DNA of 64,000 nt from Leucothrix arctica (GCF_003172895.1 NZ_QGKL01000029.1:1-64000); one strand, 5' to 3'. Shown: positions 33,326 through 43,303, numbered from the stretch's first letter. Notes: generated from the sequence alone by a model not told the origin. Program-made: numbers and translations.

Positions 33326-33793
33326 CTAACTAGTGCCTAGTTTCTTTGACATATTGTAGCCCGAAATAGAGAAACCAACTTCTTGATATAGTTTTAACGC
33401 TCTTTGGTTTTGATATGCAACTCGTAATTTTATTTGCTCAATACCAATCGATTTCAATTGTGATTCAAGAGCACTAATTGCCGACTTCCCGTAGCCATGA
33501 TTACGACTGCTTGAGAAAATGAAGAAGTCATAAATAAACGTCGATTTATCACTTGTGTTAATCGAGTGCCACAAATAGCCAATCAACTCTGAATCCGATT
33601 CGATGCACAACAGTTCATGGTCGTTAGTTTCCAAACCATTAGGAAAACTACGAAGAAGATCCTGATTAGCTAACTCGATCGCCCTATCCATTGAGTGACC
33701 ATAATTCTCAGCTATTTCACGGCTGTAATCATCAATGAAATAGTCACAGTACGCTGGATATTCACTTGAGGTCATTGGTCTGAGTTGAATCAT
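33326..33793 (-). CDS. GNAT-family N-acetyltransferase
   Basis: This 155-residue cytosolic acetyltransferase has the acetyl-CoA loop in SSRNHGYGKSAISALESQL (near 93-111) and the C-terminal LRVAYQNQRALKLYQEVGFSISGYNMSKKL typical of GNAT folds. The acceptor could be a small molecule or a protein N-terminus and cannot be read from sequence. It appears to be a lone gene. Confidence 0.85.
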   Translation of the reverse strand: MIQLRPMTSSEYPAYCDYFIDDYSREIAENYGHSMDRAIELANQDLLRSFPNGLETNDHELLCIESDSELIGYLWHSINTSDKSTFIYDFFIFSSSRNHGYGKSAISALESQLKSIGIEQIKLRVAYQNQRALKLYQEVGFSISGYNMSKKLGTS

Positions 33794-34147
33794 GTCTAAT
33801 CCCTAAAATTTAACAGTTCATTAAGAAGAGCCAAGAGTTTCTAATGTACTATCAGGTCTTAAACCTTTGTTTTCTCATGGCACCTTAGCTTCAGCTTAAG
33901 TCATTAAACTCTAACATATTCCCTCCCAGTGGCGAAAAATCAAACGCCTACTCGTAAGGGTTTCAATCACTTCTTTGCGTGCTTACTAGCTCAAGTAGTT
34001 AGCGATCACTCTTACTCATAGAGCCAGTAAATAGGCTCTCTGATACCCCATTGAGTCTCCTTCATCAAACTAAAATGATTTTTTAACAAACATCTATTAG
34101 TATGGTCCTTCGCCCTAAAATCTAATACCAATAAGGAATATGCACGG
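33794..34147. other. 354-bp intergenic region upstream of ppnN
   Basis: No gene is supported here. One hairpin, AGAGCC (34020-34025) / GGCTCT (34034-34039), has an 8-base loop and no T run. A promoter for ppnN is expected after it but no clear consensus was found. Confidence 0.35.
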
Positions 34148-35518
34148 ATGACTAAAACTACTATCGATGCACAAGTCTCGCCAACTCGCCATTTAGGCGT
34201 TTTGTCTAAAATGGAAGTGAACCGGCTGCTCGACCAAAGTCGCGGTAGTGTGTTCCGTTTATACCGTCAGTGTTCGCTTGCTGTTTTAAACTACGGTGAC
34301 ACCTCGGACAACGCTCAAGAAGTAATGGATCGTTATGAGAAATTCGATATCCAAGTGACGTCAAAAGAGCGTGGTATCAAGCTAAATGTGACTAATGCAC
34401 CAGCGACGGCATTCGTTGACGGTACGATGATTAAGGGTGTCAATGAGCACTTGTTTTCGGTGTTGCGTGACATCGTATTTAGCCATGACTCAATCATCGA
34501 AAACCCTAAGTTTGACCTATCTAAGTCAGATGATACGACAGATGCAGTCTTCCATATTTTAAGAAATGCGGATGTATTACACCCAGAAACAAACCCACAG
34601 CTAATCGTTTGCTGGGGTGGACACTCCATTTCTCGTCTGGAGTATGACTATACAAAGCGTGTTGGTTATGAGCTAGGTTTGCGTGCGCTCGACATTTGCA
34701 CGGGTTGCGGCCCAGGTGCTATGAAAGGCCCAATGAAAGGTGCGAGTGTTGGCCACTCAAAGCAACGCATTACTACAGGTCAATACCTTGGTTTAACTGA
34801 ACCGGGCATCATCGCTGCTGAGTCACCAAACCCTATCGTAAACGAATTAGTTATCATGCCCGATATCGAAAAGCGCCTAGAAGCGTTTGTTCGTACAGGT
34901 CACGGTATTATCGTATTCCCAGGTGGTGTGGGTACTGCTGAAGAGATTTTATATATCTTGGGTATTTTGTTGCACCCAGAGAACAAAGGTATTCCTTACC
35001 CATTAGTCTTTACTGCGCCAGAGACATCAAAAGATTACTTCACGCAGATTGATGAGTTCATTGGTGCGACATTAGGTGCTAAAGCTCAGGCATTGTATGA
35101 GATCGTTGTTGATGATCCGGCACATGTTGCAACAATCATGCAGGAAGGCATGACGAAGGTGCGTAAGTACCGTAAAGAGCACAGTGACGCGTATTACTAT
35201 AACTGGTTGCTAAAGATTGATCGTGAATTCCAGGAGCCATTCATGCCTACGCACGAAAACATGCGTAACCTTCCTATTCATAAAGACCAAGAAAATCACA
35301 AGCTAGCGGCTACGCTACGTAAAATGTTCTCGGGTATTGTGGCGGGTAACGTGAAGGAAGAAGGTCTCAAAGCGATTGCTGAGCATGGTAACTTTGAAAT
35401 CAAAGGTGACAAAGAGATCATGGATCGCATGGATAAAATGTTAGCCTCTTTTGTAGACCAAAAGCGCATGAAAATCGAAGCGGATACTTATGTACCTTGC
35501 TACACTTTAGTTAAGTAA
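34148..35518 (+). CDS. ppnN: Pyrimidine/purine 5'-monophosphate nucleosidase
   Basis: This nucleotide-catabolic enzyme cleaves NMPs to base and ribose 5-phosphate. In E. coli PpnN (YgdH) is activated by (p)ppGpp during the stringent response. At 456 residues it matches the E. coli length (454). It has an N-terminal domain (residues 1-140), a central LOG-like Rossmann domain with GCGPGAMKGPMKGA and the nucleotide-site motif PGGVGTAEEILYILGILLHPEN (near 257-278), and a C-terminal regulatory domain. A convergent terminator hairpin follows. Confidence 0.93.
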   Translation: MTKTTIDAQVSPTRHLGVLSKMEVNRLLDQSRGSVFRLYRQCSLAVLNYGDTSDNAQEVMDRYEKFDIQVTSKERGIKLNVTNAPATAFVDGTMIKGVNEHLFSVLRDIVFSHDSIIENPKFDLSKSDDTTDAVFHILRNADVLHPETNPQLIVCWGGHSISRLEYDYTKRVGYELGLRALDICTGCGPGAMKGPMKGASVGHSKQRITTGQYLGLTEPGIIAAESPNPIVNELVIMPDIEKRLEAFVRTGHGIIVFPGGVGTAEEILYILGILLHPENKGIPYPLVFTAPETSKDYFTQIDEFIGATLGAKAQALYEIVVDDPAHVATIMQEGMTKVRKYRKEHSDAYYYNWLLKIDREFQEPFMPTHENMRNLPIHKDQENHKLAATLRKMFSGIVAGNVKEEGLKAIAEHGNFEIKGDKEIMDRMDKMLASFVDQKRMKIEADTYVPCYTLVK

Positions 35519-35541
35519 AGCCCCTTCAGTAAGCTAAATAA

Positions 35542-35584
35542 CTTAATAGTCTCTAGCGACTCCCTCACTACAGAGACTATTAAG
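35542..35584. terminator. Convergent (bidirectional) terminator hairpin
   Basis: CTTAATAGTCTCT (35542-35554) pairs perfectly with its complement at 35572-35584 across a 17-base loop. It sits between ppnN (plus) and the small zinc-ribbon gene (minus), so it can end transcripts from both sides, although T runs are short. Confidence 0.65.
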
Positions 35585-35595
35585 CGTTCTTCGAG

Positions 35596-35802
35596 CTAAC
35601 TAATAAACTGCGGTACTTTCTTAATTTCATTTTCATCAAGATTAGTTTCTGTCAGAACTGATGAACAGCCTCTACATTCGTACCTAACCGGAAGTTTTAA
35701 AAGCTTCTTTCTGATGAACCCTCTATGAGTTCGCTTTAAGTTGAAGCTTCCGCACTTTGGACAATAGTGTTTAGAGGTTAGATTACTAAGTACCTTATCC
35801 AC
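35596..35802 (-). CDS. Small zinc-ribbon protein, 68 aa
   Basis: I do not recognise a named family. Two Cys pairs, CPKCGS (residues 14-18) and CRGCSS (near 44-48), form a classic zinc ribbon around a basic stretch (KRTHRGFIRKKLLKLPVRYE). It is probably a small cytosolic nucleic-acid or protein-binding factor. It is monocistronic. Confidence 0.65.
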   Translation of the reverse strand: MDKVLSNLTSKHYCPKCGSFNLKRTHRGFIRKKLLKLPVRYECRGCSSVLTETNLDENEIKKVPQFIS

Positions 35803-36052
35803 AAACCGACTCCTTTATTTTTCTCATTAAATAGAGACCACCAAAAGCGGTGCCTCTAGAAGTCATTCTAGTCTTTTATTGTCCACAGCAATTAGAATCC
35901 TAGGACATAAATGGTTAAAATAAGGACTTTATGTGCCTAAAAACAACCTCATATACTCATAAAAATTACCACCAATAGCTCATTATTGTCGATTACAATA
36001 TGTATCAAAACCTACCTATAACTATACTTTGGCAGATATTGCCTAAACCTCA

Positions 36053-36694
36053 TTACAACCAACTAGGCCCTGCTAGGGTCTTTGTAATAAAACGAGTAAA
36101 CAAATCAAAGTTCATCGCACATGTAAACGCGAAACCCCACGCTGCACCCGTCAAATGCGCCATGTGACCGATGTTATCGGAGGCTGCTTTGTCCTTGTAC
36201 CAAGAGTAGGCAACGTAAGCCACACCTGCGAGAATTTGCGGTATCGCGATGATTCCGTATAAATAAAGGTTTTGCCAAGGATCAAATACAATCACCGCAA
36301 ACACAACGGCTGATACGCCACCAGAAGCACCAAGCGCAGCATAACTAGGGTCAGATTTGTGGCGTAAAAAGCTAGGAATAGACGCGACGATAATTCCACC
36401 GAAATACAAAATCAGGAAATTAGTCGCTGCCGCGTCACCGAATACCGCTGGGTAATAGTATTTTTCGATAGCACTACCAAATGACCATAAGACGAACATG
36501 TTCACACCCAAGTGCAATACATCTGCGTGTATAAAACCGGAGCTTAAAAAGCGATACCATTGGCCGTGCTTTTGAATCGTGACAGGATGAAACAATAGCT
36601 TTGATTTAGCGGCTGAGTTGTTCATCAGTGCGAACGAAATCAAACACGTAATCGCGACAATAATATTCGTCAGCGTAAAAACATCGGGGTTCAT
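36053..36694 (-). CDS. Rhomboid-family intramembrane serine protease
   Basis: This 213-residue protein has six hydrophobic helices. The rhomboid core is complete: the L1 loop WYRFLSSGFIHADVLHLGVNMFVLW (near 46-70), nucleophile Ser124 in GASGG and catalytic His180 in HMAHLTGAAWG. Rhomboids cleave membrane proteins within the bilayer. It is a general rhomboid rather than an obvious rhombosortase, so I do not claim it processes the GlyGly-CTERM protease at 12966. The SLC13 permease gene lies 35 bp upstream of its start region on the same strand. Confidence 0.92.
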   Translation of the reverse strand: MNPDVFTLTNIIVAITCLISFALMNNSAAKSKLLFHPVTIQKHGQWYRFLSSGFIHADVLHLGVNMFVLWSFGSAIEKYYYPAVFGDAAATNFLILYFGGIIVASIPSFLRHKSDPSYAALGASGGVSAVVFAVIVFDPWQNLYLYGIIAIPQILAGVAYVAYSWYKDKAASDNIGHMAHLTGAAWGFAFTCAMNFDLFTRFITKTLAGPSWL

Positions 36695-36729
36695 AATTTA
36701 GCTCAGCGGTTTGTTGGGTTAGCGGGATA

Positions 36730-38556
36730 TTATAGAGTGTACATCAGGGGTAAGATAATACTGTAAGTGAGCCACATAATAACCGACAACGGGACACCTA
36801 CACGCAGGAAGTCGCCAAAGGTGTAATTACCCGCACTCATGATCAATAAATTCGTTTTGTAAGCCATTGGTGTGGCGTAACTCATGTTCGCGCCAAATAG
36901 CACAGCCAATACAAATGGCTCAGGGTTGAGCTGCAATGTCGTTGCGATACTTACGGCAATCGGTGTGCCTATAACAGCAGCTGCATTGTTAGAGACCACG
37001 TTAGTAAAAATAGCCATAAGCAATATAAGACCGCTCAGAATAATGGGCGCTGGCGCTCCAGCAGTAGCCGCTACAAAGCCATTAGCAATAAGTTCACTGG
37101 CTCCAGTGACAGTCATCGCACTACCCAGCGCTAAGCTCGATACCACGATCATGATCACTGGAACATTCATCGCTCGGCTAACGTCACTCCAACTCATGCA
37201 CTTGCTTAATAGCATAAAAAGAACACCAATAACCGCACTGACTGCGATAGGCATAATCCCAACGGCCGCCGATGCAATTACCGCAAACATGATCATAATC
37301 GTCAATGGCGCTTTCTTTGATTGTGGTAACTCAATACGACTGTCTAACACCAAAAACTCGTGCTGTGACTTAAGCGTATCGATATCTTCACGACTACCTT
37401 GAGCCAACAAAATATCGCCTAACTGCAGGTTTAGATTGCCTAAGCCTGACGGCATTTCATGTATTTTTTCTCCACCACGATGCACCGCTAAAGCGATCAT
37501 TTTGTAGTTTTCGATAAAGCGTGATGCTTGTAGCGTTGTTCCTAACAATGGCGAGCGCTGATCAATAATTATCTCGATAACGGTTTGATCACCTTCCGTT
37601 AATGGGTGTTCCTCATCGACACGGTGGTCCTTCGCGTAAAGCACTGTATCCGTCATTTTCTCTAACGTTTTAAGTTGCTCAGGTGTGTCATGTACTAATA
37701 TTTTATCGCCTGCTCGAATAATAACGTCAGGTAAGGGAATAATAAACGAGGTAGCAGAGCGTCGGATTTTCCCAACTTTTAACTGGCCTTTAGTCGCTTT
37801 AATCAGCGCTTCAAGTGTTTTGCCAACAGCGCTACTTTCCTCTGTTACAAGTAACTGTGCGGTATAAACACGGCTACTCGCATCGGTTAATGGTAAGTCA
37901 CGCTCAGGTAACATCTTAGGTGCAATTAACCACAGAAAGCCGATCCCCACTACCGAGCCACATAAGGCCGGTAAGAAAAAGTCAAAGACGCCCATGGCTG
38001 GCAAGCCTAGGTCATTTGCTACACTGACCACTAACAAGTTAGTCGAGGTACCTATAGTTGTCCCCATGCCGCCAATCAAGCTGGCGAAGCCCATTGGCAT
38101 AAGCAGCGCCGCAGGATTTGATTTTGTTTTTAGCGCGACACTGACGAGGATAGGAATAAGCAACACAACAATCGGTGTGTTATTGATGAAAGCACTCAAC
38201 CCTGCAGCAATTAATAGTGTGGTTAGTAATGATATCGATGGACTGACTGCCCACATTTTTGAGAGCAACTGCCCCACTGGTTCTAAAGCACCGGTCTTAA
38301 CCAGCCCTGTCCCCAACACCATTAAGGCACAAACAGACACCAATGCTTCATGACCAAAGCCATAGAAAAACGACACCGTTTTAAAAGGTGTCATTACGCC
38401 ATCTACTTCATACTCATAAGGGAATATTGAAAACCCAAGGGCTAACAGGCACAGCACAATGAGTGCGGAGGTTTGTAGCGGGAGCTCTTTACGAGTAAAA
38501 AGTACTAAAGCAAAAAAGGTCAGTACCAGTACGGCCAGGGCATGAGTATCGGGCAT
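36730..38556 (-). CDS. SLC13/DASS-family permease with two RCK_C (TrkA_C) domains
   Basis: This 608-residue inner-membrane anion transporter has two groups of hydrophobic helices: residues 5-215 (with LSAFINNTPIVVLLIPILVSVA) and 400-608 (with FTNVVSNNAAAVIGTPIAVSIA). They flank a soluble insert of about 200 residues with two TrkA_C-like domains (AQLLVTEESSAVGKTLEALI, VIEIIIDQRSPLLGTTLQASRF). The two SNNxPxV/SNNAAAV-type motifs are the substrate and sodium sites of the family. Substrates include sulfate, dicarboxylates and related anions; this one is unknown. TrkA_C insertions are typical of putative sulfate or anion permeases. Confidence 0.9.
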   Translation of the reverse strand: MPDTHALAVLVLTFFALVLFTRKELPLQTSALIVLCLLALGFSIFPYEYEVDGVMTPFKTVSFFYGFGHEALVSVCALMVLGTGLVKTGALEPVGQLLSKMWAVSPSISLLTTLLIAAGLSAFINNTPIVVLLIPILVSVALKTKSNPAALLMPMGFASLIGGMGTTIGTSTNLLVVSVANDLGLPAMGVFDFFLPALCGSVVGIGFLWLIAPKMLPERDLPLTDASSRVYTAQLLVTEESSAVGKTLEALIKATKGQLKVGKIRRSATSFIIPLPDVIIRAGDKILVHDTPEQLKTLEKMTDTVLYAKDHRVDEEHPLTEGDQTVIEIIIDQRSPLLGTTLQASRFIENYKMIALAVHRGGEKIHEMPSGLGNLNLQLGDILLAQGSREDIDTLKSQHEFLVLDSRIELPQSKKAPLTIMIMFAVIASAAVGIMPIAVSAVIGVLFMLLSKCMSWSDVSRAMNVPVIMIVVSSLALGSAMTVTGASELIANGFVAATAGAPAPIILSGLILLMAIFTNVVSNNAAAVIGTPIAVSIATTLQLNPEPFVLAVLFGANMSYATPMAYKTNLLIMSAGNYTFGDFLRVGVPLSVIMWLTYSIILPLMYTL

Positions 38557-38705
38557 GTAGACGAGAGTTTCCTTTTAAACACACTTTAAAAATGAATGCT
38601 GCGAATCACTAGCAAGTCTAATGACTCATCAACGCTGCTATTTTTCCGCAGTATATAACAGTGAGCCTTTAGGTACACGGCTGTTTAGCTTATATACAAG
38701 CTTGG

Positions 38706-39128
38706 CTATAACATCGTCTTATCGTGAGTCATCGGCGAGGCTAGCAAACGCTTATGCTCGCTAACCTGAACACGGCTAGGGGCAAATGCCCTTTCTAAGG
38801 CGGGCAAACAAAGGTAAGGATCTAAGCCTGCACAAAAGAACACATCAATCGCAATCATCTGCTCTTCGTACCATGTGTTGATGCAAATGTGTGACTCGGC
38901 CAAAATCGCAAATGCAGTGACACCCGCATGTTCACCAAACGTTGACAGCTCAAGCTTAAGCAGCGTTGCGCCACTCTCCTCAACAGCCGCTAATATCGCT
39001 GAACGAACAACCGCTTCATCATCCGTATGTTGCGCTCCCCACATATCAACAAACAGGTGTGTTCCCGCATATTGAATGCCATCGGGGCGGCGACGTAGTG
39101 CGCCTTTGGTTGATTCTGTTTTACTCAA
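38706..39128 (-). CDS. speD: S-adenosylmethionine decarboxylase-like proenzyme with altered active site
   Basis: SpeD proteins self-cleave at an internal Ser to create a pyruvoyl group and decarboxylate AdoMet for spermidine synthesis. The 140-residue protein has the fold and the cleavage motif AESH with Ser79. Compared with the Thermotoga enzyme, the residue equivalent to His68 is Asn84 (ICINTW instead of xxIHTW) and that equivalent to Ser55 is Thr71. The catalytic Cys is kept (Cys99 in VFFCAG). These residues matter for processing and decarboxylation, so activity or substrate may differ from true AdoMetDC. No classic speE lies beside it; a SpeE-like membrane protein is 20 kb away. Confidence 0.82.
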   Translation of the reverse strand: MSKTESTKGALRRRPDGIQYAGTHLFVDMWGAQHTDDEAVVRSAILAAVEESGATLLKLELSTFGEHAGVTAFAILAESHICINTWYEEQMIAIDVFFCAGLDPYLCLPALERAFAPSRVQVSEHKRLLASPMTHDKTML

Positions 39129-39199
39129 GAGCTAAACATTCCGATCAGTTTATTGAGTGGCTAAGTTGAGGTTTACACTCAATAAAGTCAAGCAGTGCA

Positions 39200-41902
39200 T
39201 TAGCCGTTCGTTAAGACTTTGCAATTCAACGCATCACTCGCGGCATCTACACTCTTAGGCACCAAACGAACATTGCCTAAATCAAACTGAGCCTTGCCCG
39301 CAGTAAATAACAAAAATGGCGTATTCATCTTTTGGTACTCCATGCCATTATCTGCAAAACACGATAACGGTATTTTCAGCGTTGACCACTTGTTTGAAAC
39401 TGCTGGCAGGAAGTCATTTATTTTGATTTGTGCCATACATGGATACACACAGTGCTGCGCTAGCATCATGCTAGACGTTGGCAATTGGTGCATTCTAATA
39501 TCAAACTGCAAGGTTGCATCAGCATTTAAATAACGCTGTTGGTTCTGCCCTAACTCATCCGCGTACTGTGTATAAATCTGCGCAGGACTCTTTCCATTAA
39601 ACGTCACTGACACAGCGTCATACTGACTTTGATAATTAATCGGCTTTGTGGACACAGCACCTTGGTTTGTCGCCTGCTGAAGCGATACATCTAACCCTTT
39701 CCAATCATTCGCTTCGCCAGAGATATTGAGCACAAAGTCGTTACCCGATGCTTTTCCATAAATATCTAATGGAATCGTCGCGACAGCCGTGTCAGCTTCC
39801 GTTTGGCCACAACCGTAATCACGCGTATCCAATGGAAGCTGATCTAAATCTAACAGCGCTGTTGTCCCTTTGGCATATGACAAACCATAGCCGTAAGCAA
39901 ATAGTGGCTTGTGCTCTCCTGTAAGCCCTTGCTCCCACTCTGGTGTCACGTAGTTCTTAATATGCTGAGGTTCGCGGTTAATAGCCGTTGAACATGACGT
40001 ATTTGGCCAGCTGTATGACAAACGCCCAGTAAAGTCAGCACCATTCACACTATACAATGCATCGGTGATACCACCTGCTTCTGTTCCCGGTAACCATGCT
40101 GCGATGAATGCATCTGAGTGATTGATCTCCTCATTGACATACATCGGACGGCCCGACAAAAAGAGAGTGACCACTTTCATACCGCGTGCTTTTAGCGACT
40201 TAACCGTTTCCAAATCTGCCGCATAAGCCGCTTTTAACTTTGCAAAACCAATAGTTTGATGGTCTTTAATATCACCCACCACTTCAGCGTAAGGGTCTTC
40301 ACCTATCGCGACTACCGCAATCGTGTCATTAGTTATTTTATTAACATCCGTAATAACATTCGACGCGCCAATCTGTGCTTCCAACGCCATTTTTAACGTC
40401 GTTGCACCCGGGAAGTCCGCAATCGTGTTTTCCGTACCTTGCCACGTCAGCGACCAACCACCGGTTTGTTTTGGCAGATTCTCTGCCGCACTTCCTGCGA
40501 GATACACTCGTTGAGTTGCTTTAAGCGGTAATACATTATCTTTGTTTTTCAATAAGACGAGAGATTTAGTCACGGCTTCACGCGCTAATTGGCGGTGTGC
40601 TTTTGAGCCTAAAACACCCTCTTTAGCCGCTAATGAGCGCCCTGAAGGCTTAGCCTTTTCCCATAACCCTGCTCGCATTTTTACTCTTAAAATACGCGTC
40701 ACCGCATCATCAATCCGCGAGGTCGCTATCGTGCCGTCATTTACCTGAGCGACCACGTTTTTGTAAAACGCCTTCCAGTCGGAGCGAGCCGTGACCATTA
40801 TAATGTCATTACCCGCATTCACTGCAGCAGGACAGTTCGACGACTTACAGCCGTTAACTTCGTTATGACCATTCCAATCGGTCACTACGACACCGTCAAA
40901 GCCCAACTTACCCTTAAGCACATCTGTAATTAAGTACTTACTTCCATGGAGCTTTTTATTGTATTTCCCCGTGCCAGTTTGGTCGTAGTTCGCATCGTTA
41001 TGCCATGAATTAAATGAGCTCATCACCACTTGCGCACCAGCCGTCAAGCCTGAGAAATAACCTGCGGCATGTAGATTGATTAAATTCGCTTCTGACGAAT
41101 AGTTTTCACCTCGATCAACCCCATTTTTAGTGCCGCCATCACCTACCCAATGCTTCACAGTAGAGATAACTTTTGAGTCTGATTTCAAGCTTGCGCTGTC
41201 GCCCTGTAAACCTTCAACCATTTTACCTGCATAGTTAAAGATGATTTCTGGGTCTTCTGAGTAACCTTCGTAAACGCGCCCCCAACGATAGTCGCGCGGT
41301 GCGGCAACAGTTGGTGCAAACGTCCAATCTAAACCCGTTGCAGCCACTTCTTTTGCTGTCGCCTGCCCTATGCGTAAAATCAGTTCAGGGTCATTTGCGG
41401 CACCTAAGCCGATGTTATGCGGAAAAACTGTCGCACCGAACACATTATTATGACCATGCACTGCGTCAGTCGCCCACATGAATGGAACTTTAAAATCACG
41501 GTCTGCATAAGCGCTATCTAACGCTGCCCAATATTTATCGGCGAGTAACACCCAATCTTTTGCGCTAGCGTGCTTATCGCCATTTGGCCAAGAACCGCCG
41601 CCATTGAGTAGCGATCCTAGTTTGTATTGTTTGGCTTCTTCTGGGGTAACATCGTTTAAGTTAGGCTGAATCATCTGCCCCACTTTTTCATTCAATGTCA
41701 TCTTCGCGACAATGGCGCTAACTTTAGATTCGATCATTGGGTCTTTACCGATACTGCTTTTAATCGCAGGCCATTCGACGTGCTCCATATTCGCAACTAG
41801 TGCTTTGCGGTTTGCTTGTTGTAAGCTTGGGAAAAGCAGGCAACCCGGTAACAGAATGGTTATTAAAAAAACCGGTGATAATTTAATTAGCGTCTTATTC
41901 AT
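39200..41902 (-). CDS. GH3 exo-beta-glucosidase/glucan glucohydrolase lipoprotein with ExoP-type C-terminal domain
   Basis: This 900-residue secreted or surface beta-glucosidase removes terminal glucose from beta-1,3/1,4-glucans. It has a lipoprotein signal with lipobox LPGC. The GH3 N-domain (about 50-400) has the nucleophile Asp in VVTDWNGH (near 340). The GH3 C-domain (about 430-680) contains GGWSLTWQGTENT. A C-terminal ExoP/galactose-binding-like beta domain (about 720-890) follows. It is closely similar throughout to the product of 42281-45552. A GH16 remnant separates the two, so this gene is probably a tandem duplicate. No promoter was identified in the short space upstream. Confidence 0.9.
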   Translation of the reverse strand: MNKTLIKLSPVFLITILLPGCLLFPSLQQANRKALVANMEHVEWPAIKSSIGKDPMIESKVSAIVAKMTLNEKVGQMIQPNLNDVTPEEAKQYKLGSLLNGGGSWPNGDKHASAKDWVLLADKYWAALDSAYADRDFKVPFMWATDAVHGHNNVFGATVFPHNIGLGAANDPELILRIGQATAKEVAATGLDWTFAPTVAAPRDYRWGRVYEGYSEDPEIIFNYAGKMVEGLQGDSASLKSDSKVISTVKHWVGDGGTKNGVDRGENYSSEANLINLHAAGYFSGLTAGAQVVMSSFNSWHNDANYDQTGTGKYNKKLHGSKYLITDVLKGKLGFDGVVVTDWNGHNEVNGCKSSNCPAAVNAGNDIIMVTARSDWKAFYKNVVAQVNDGTIATSRIDDAVTRILRVKMRAGLWEKAKPSGRSLAAKEGVLGSKAHRQLAREAVTKSLVLLKNKDNVLPLKATQRVYLAGSAAENLPKQTGGWSLTWQGTENTIADFPGATTLKMALEAQIGASNVITDVNKITNDTIAVVAIGEDPYAEVVGDIKDHQTIGFAKLKAAYAADLETVKSLKARGMKVVTLFLSGRPMYVNEEINHSDAFIAAWLPGTEAGGITDALYSVNGADFTGRLSYSWPNTSCSTAINREPQHIKNYVTPEWEQGLTGEHKPLFAYGYGLSYAKGTTALLDLDQLPLDTRDYGCGQTEADTAVATIPLDIYGKASGNDFVLNISGEANDWKGLDVSLQQATNQGAVSTKPINYQSQYDAVSVTFNGKSPAQIYTQYADELGQNQQRYLNADATLQFDIRMHQLPTSSMMLAQHCVYPCMAQIKINDFLPAVSNKWSTLKIPLSCFADNGMEYQKMNTPFLLFTAGKAQFDLGNVRLVPKSVDAASDALNCKVLTNG

Positions 41903-41958
41903 GTATCACTCACGACAGTAGAGGTTTGATGACTAATAAAATTGCATATTAACGAGCG

Positions 41959-42216
41959 CTACTGGTAGAACCTCACGTAGTCCACCATCAAGTATTGAGG
42001 AAATACCGTACTTGAGTCTGGAGCCCCCGCCCAATTGCTACCGATCGCTAAATTAATAATTAAATAGAAGTCTTGATTGAATGGGTAAATATTACCGCCC
42101 ACATCCTCTTCACCGACTGAATGAAATAAAATATTGTCGATATACCAACGAATAACATTTTCATCCCACTCGACACTACAGCCAAGCCTAAACAATATCT
42201 TTTCATCATTTCCCAA
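41959..42216 (-). pseudogene. C-terminal remnant of a GH16 beta-glucanase
   Basis: The 85 residues match only the end of GH16 laminarinase/licheninase-type enzymes: WDENVIRWYIDNILFHSV, then PFNQDFYLIINLAIGSNWAGAPD, ending FPQYLMVDYVRFYQ. The catalytic ExDxxE region, normally about 100 residues upstream, is absent. A terminator (42233-42258) lies directly in front, so the fragment is probably not expressed. It suggests the locus once held a complete endo-glucanase between two GH3 genes, lost in a deletion. Confidence 0.8.
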
Positions 42217-42226
42217 ATTTCACTCA

Positions 42227-42260
42227 TAAAAAAACCACCGTTTTTAGGCGGTGGTTTTTT
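42227..42260 (-). terminator. Intrinsic terminator after the GH3 operon gene
   Basis: AACCACCG (42233-42240) pairs with CGGTGGTT (42249-42256) across an 8-base loop, with A and T runs on both sides, so it can work in either direction. It closes the transcript of the 42281-45552 gene. Confidence 0.9.
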
Positions 42261-42280
42261 AGCTAACTATCTGCAGTTAC

Positions 42281-43303
42281 TTATAAAGATGCGTCCTGCA
42301 CGACCCTCACGTTCTTGAAGGTAAACTCAACACCACCCTGTGGATTCGCCCAAGCTGGGAGAATTGCCAAAGGTTTAGCAATATCTTCAATCAAGTTACT
42401 CTCAGTCAGACCTAAGTCAGCAATAGGCACGCTAATACTATGCCACTGGCCCGCAGGTAACTCTGAAGCCGAACCGATAAAGTAGTCTGGCCCAGCAGTC
42501 GTTGCACCTTCCATTTTCACTACCATGCCGTCGGTATTAGCCGCATAGTCAGTCACATAAAGGTCAAACTGAAGCGCACCTGCCGCTAAGTAGTTTGAAA
42601 GGTTTTGTGAATCACCCTCGATAAACACGATACCTTTGTCAGTATCAGGCTTATCCGTGCTGTAAACCACATTCACTTCCGTAGCAACGCCTTCACCACT
42701 AACAGTAGTTGTCACAAGCCCTTCAGAAGGACTCCAATCACCAGCTGTTTGCGCTGTCCACGTCGTCACTTCAGCATTCCATGTTTCACTACCGAATACA
42801 TTCGACACTGCTTCGTCCAATGCAGGCTCAGCAACCCCAGCTAACTGAGCACAAGTTAGACCATCATCAGCCGCATCGACACTCTTAGGTACAATACGAA
42901 CATTACCCAAATCAAACTGCGCCTCACCACCTGTAAACAACAAGAATGCAGTGTTCATGTTCTGATAGTCCATACCGTTTTCAGCAAAACACGCCAATGG
43001 CACTTTTAAAGTTGACCACTCACTAGACACTGCTGGAAGGAAGTCATTGATCTTAACTTCTGCCAAACATGGGTGAATACAGTGTTGTGATAGCATCATG
43101 CTTTCCGTCGGTAGTTGACGCATTTTGATATCAAACTGCAACGTCGACTCAGCGTTTAAGTAGCTATAACTATCCTGACCTAAGTCATCATGGTATTGCG
43201 TATAAATCTGCGCCGCACTATCACCAGTAAACGTTACTGTCACCGCGTCATACTGACCTTCGTAGTTAATTGGACTTGTTGAAACACTACCTTGGTCTGT
43301 CAC
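42281..43303 (-). pseudogene. C-terminal part of frameshifted GH3 glucosidase: two ExoP/CBM-like domains
   Basis: This 340-residue frame carries the ExoP-type beta domain (matching the end of the 39200 gene: VTDQGSVSTSPINYEGQYDAVTV against its paralogue). It is followed by a second, different galactose-binding-like domain (SETWNAEVTTWTAQTAGDWSPSEG ... QGGVEFTFKNVRVVQDASL) that the paralogue lacks. The start codon is internal to what should be one long protein. Alignment to the paralogue shows the frame switch at about 43393-43395, where one base is missing. It would not be made unless the shift is a sequencing error or is bypassed. Confidence 0.8.

Noticed and set aside
36053-36694. Rhomboid as the rhombosortase for the metalloprotease
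   Set aside because: Sequence looks like a general GlpG-type rhomboid and the genes are 21 kb apart.
36884-37402. 172-codon plus-strand reading frame
   Set aside because: It is the antisense of the SLC13 permease coding region and has no ribosome site or family similarity.
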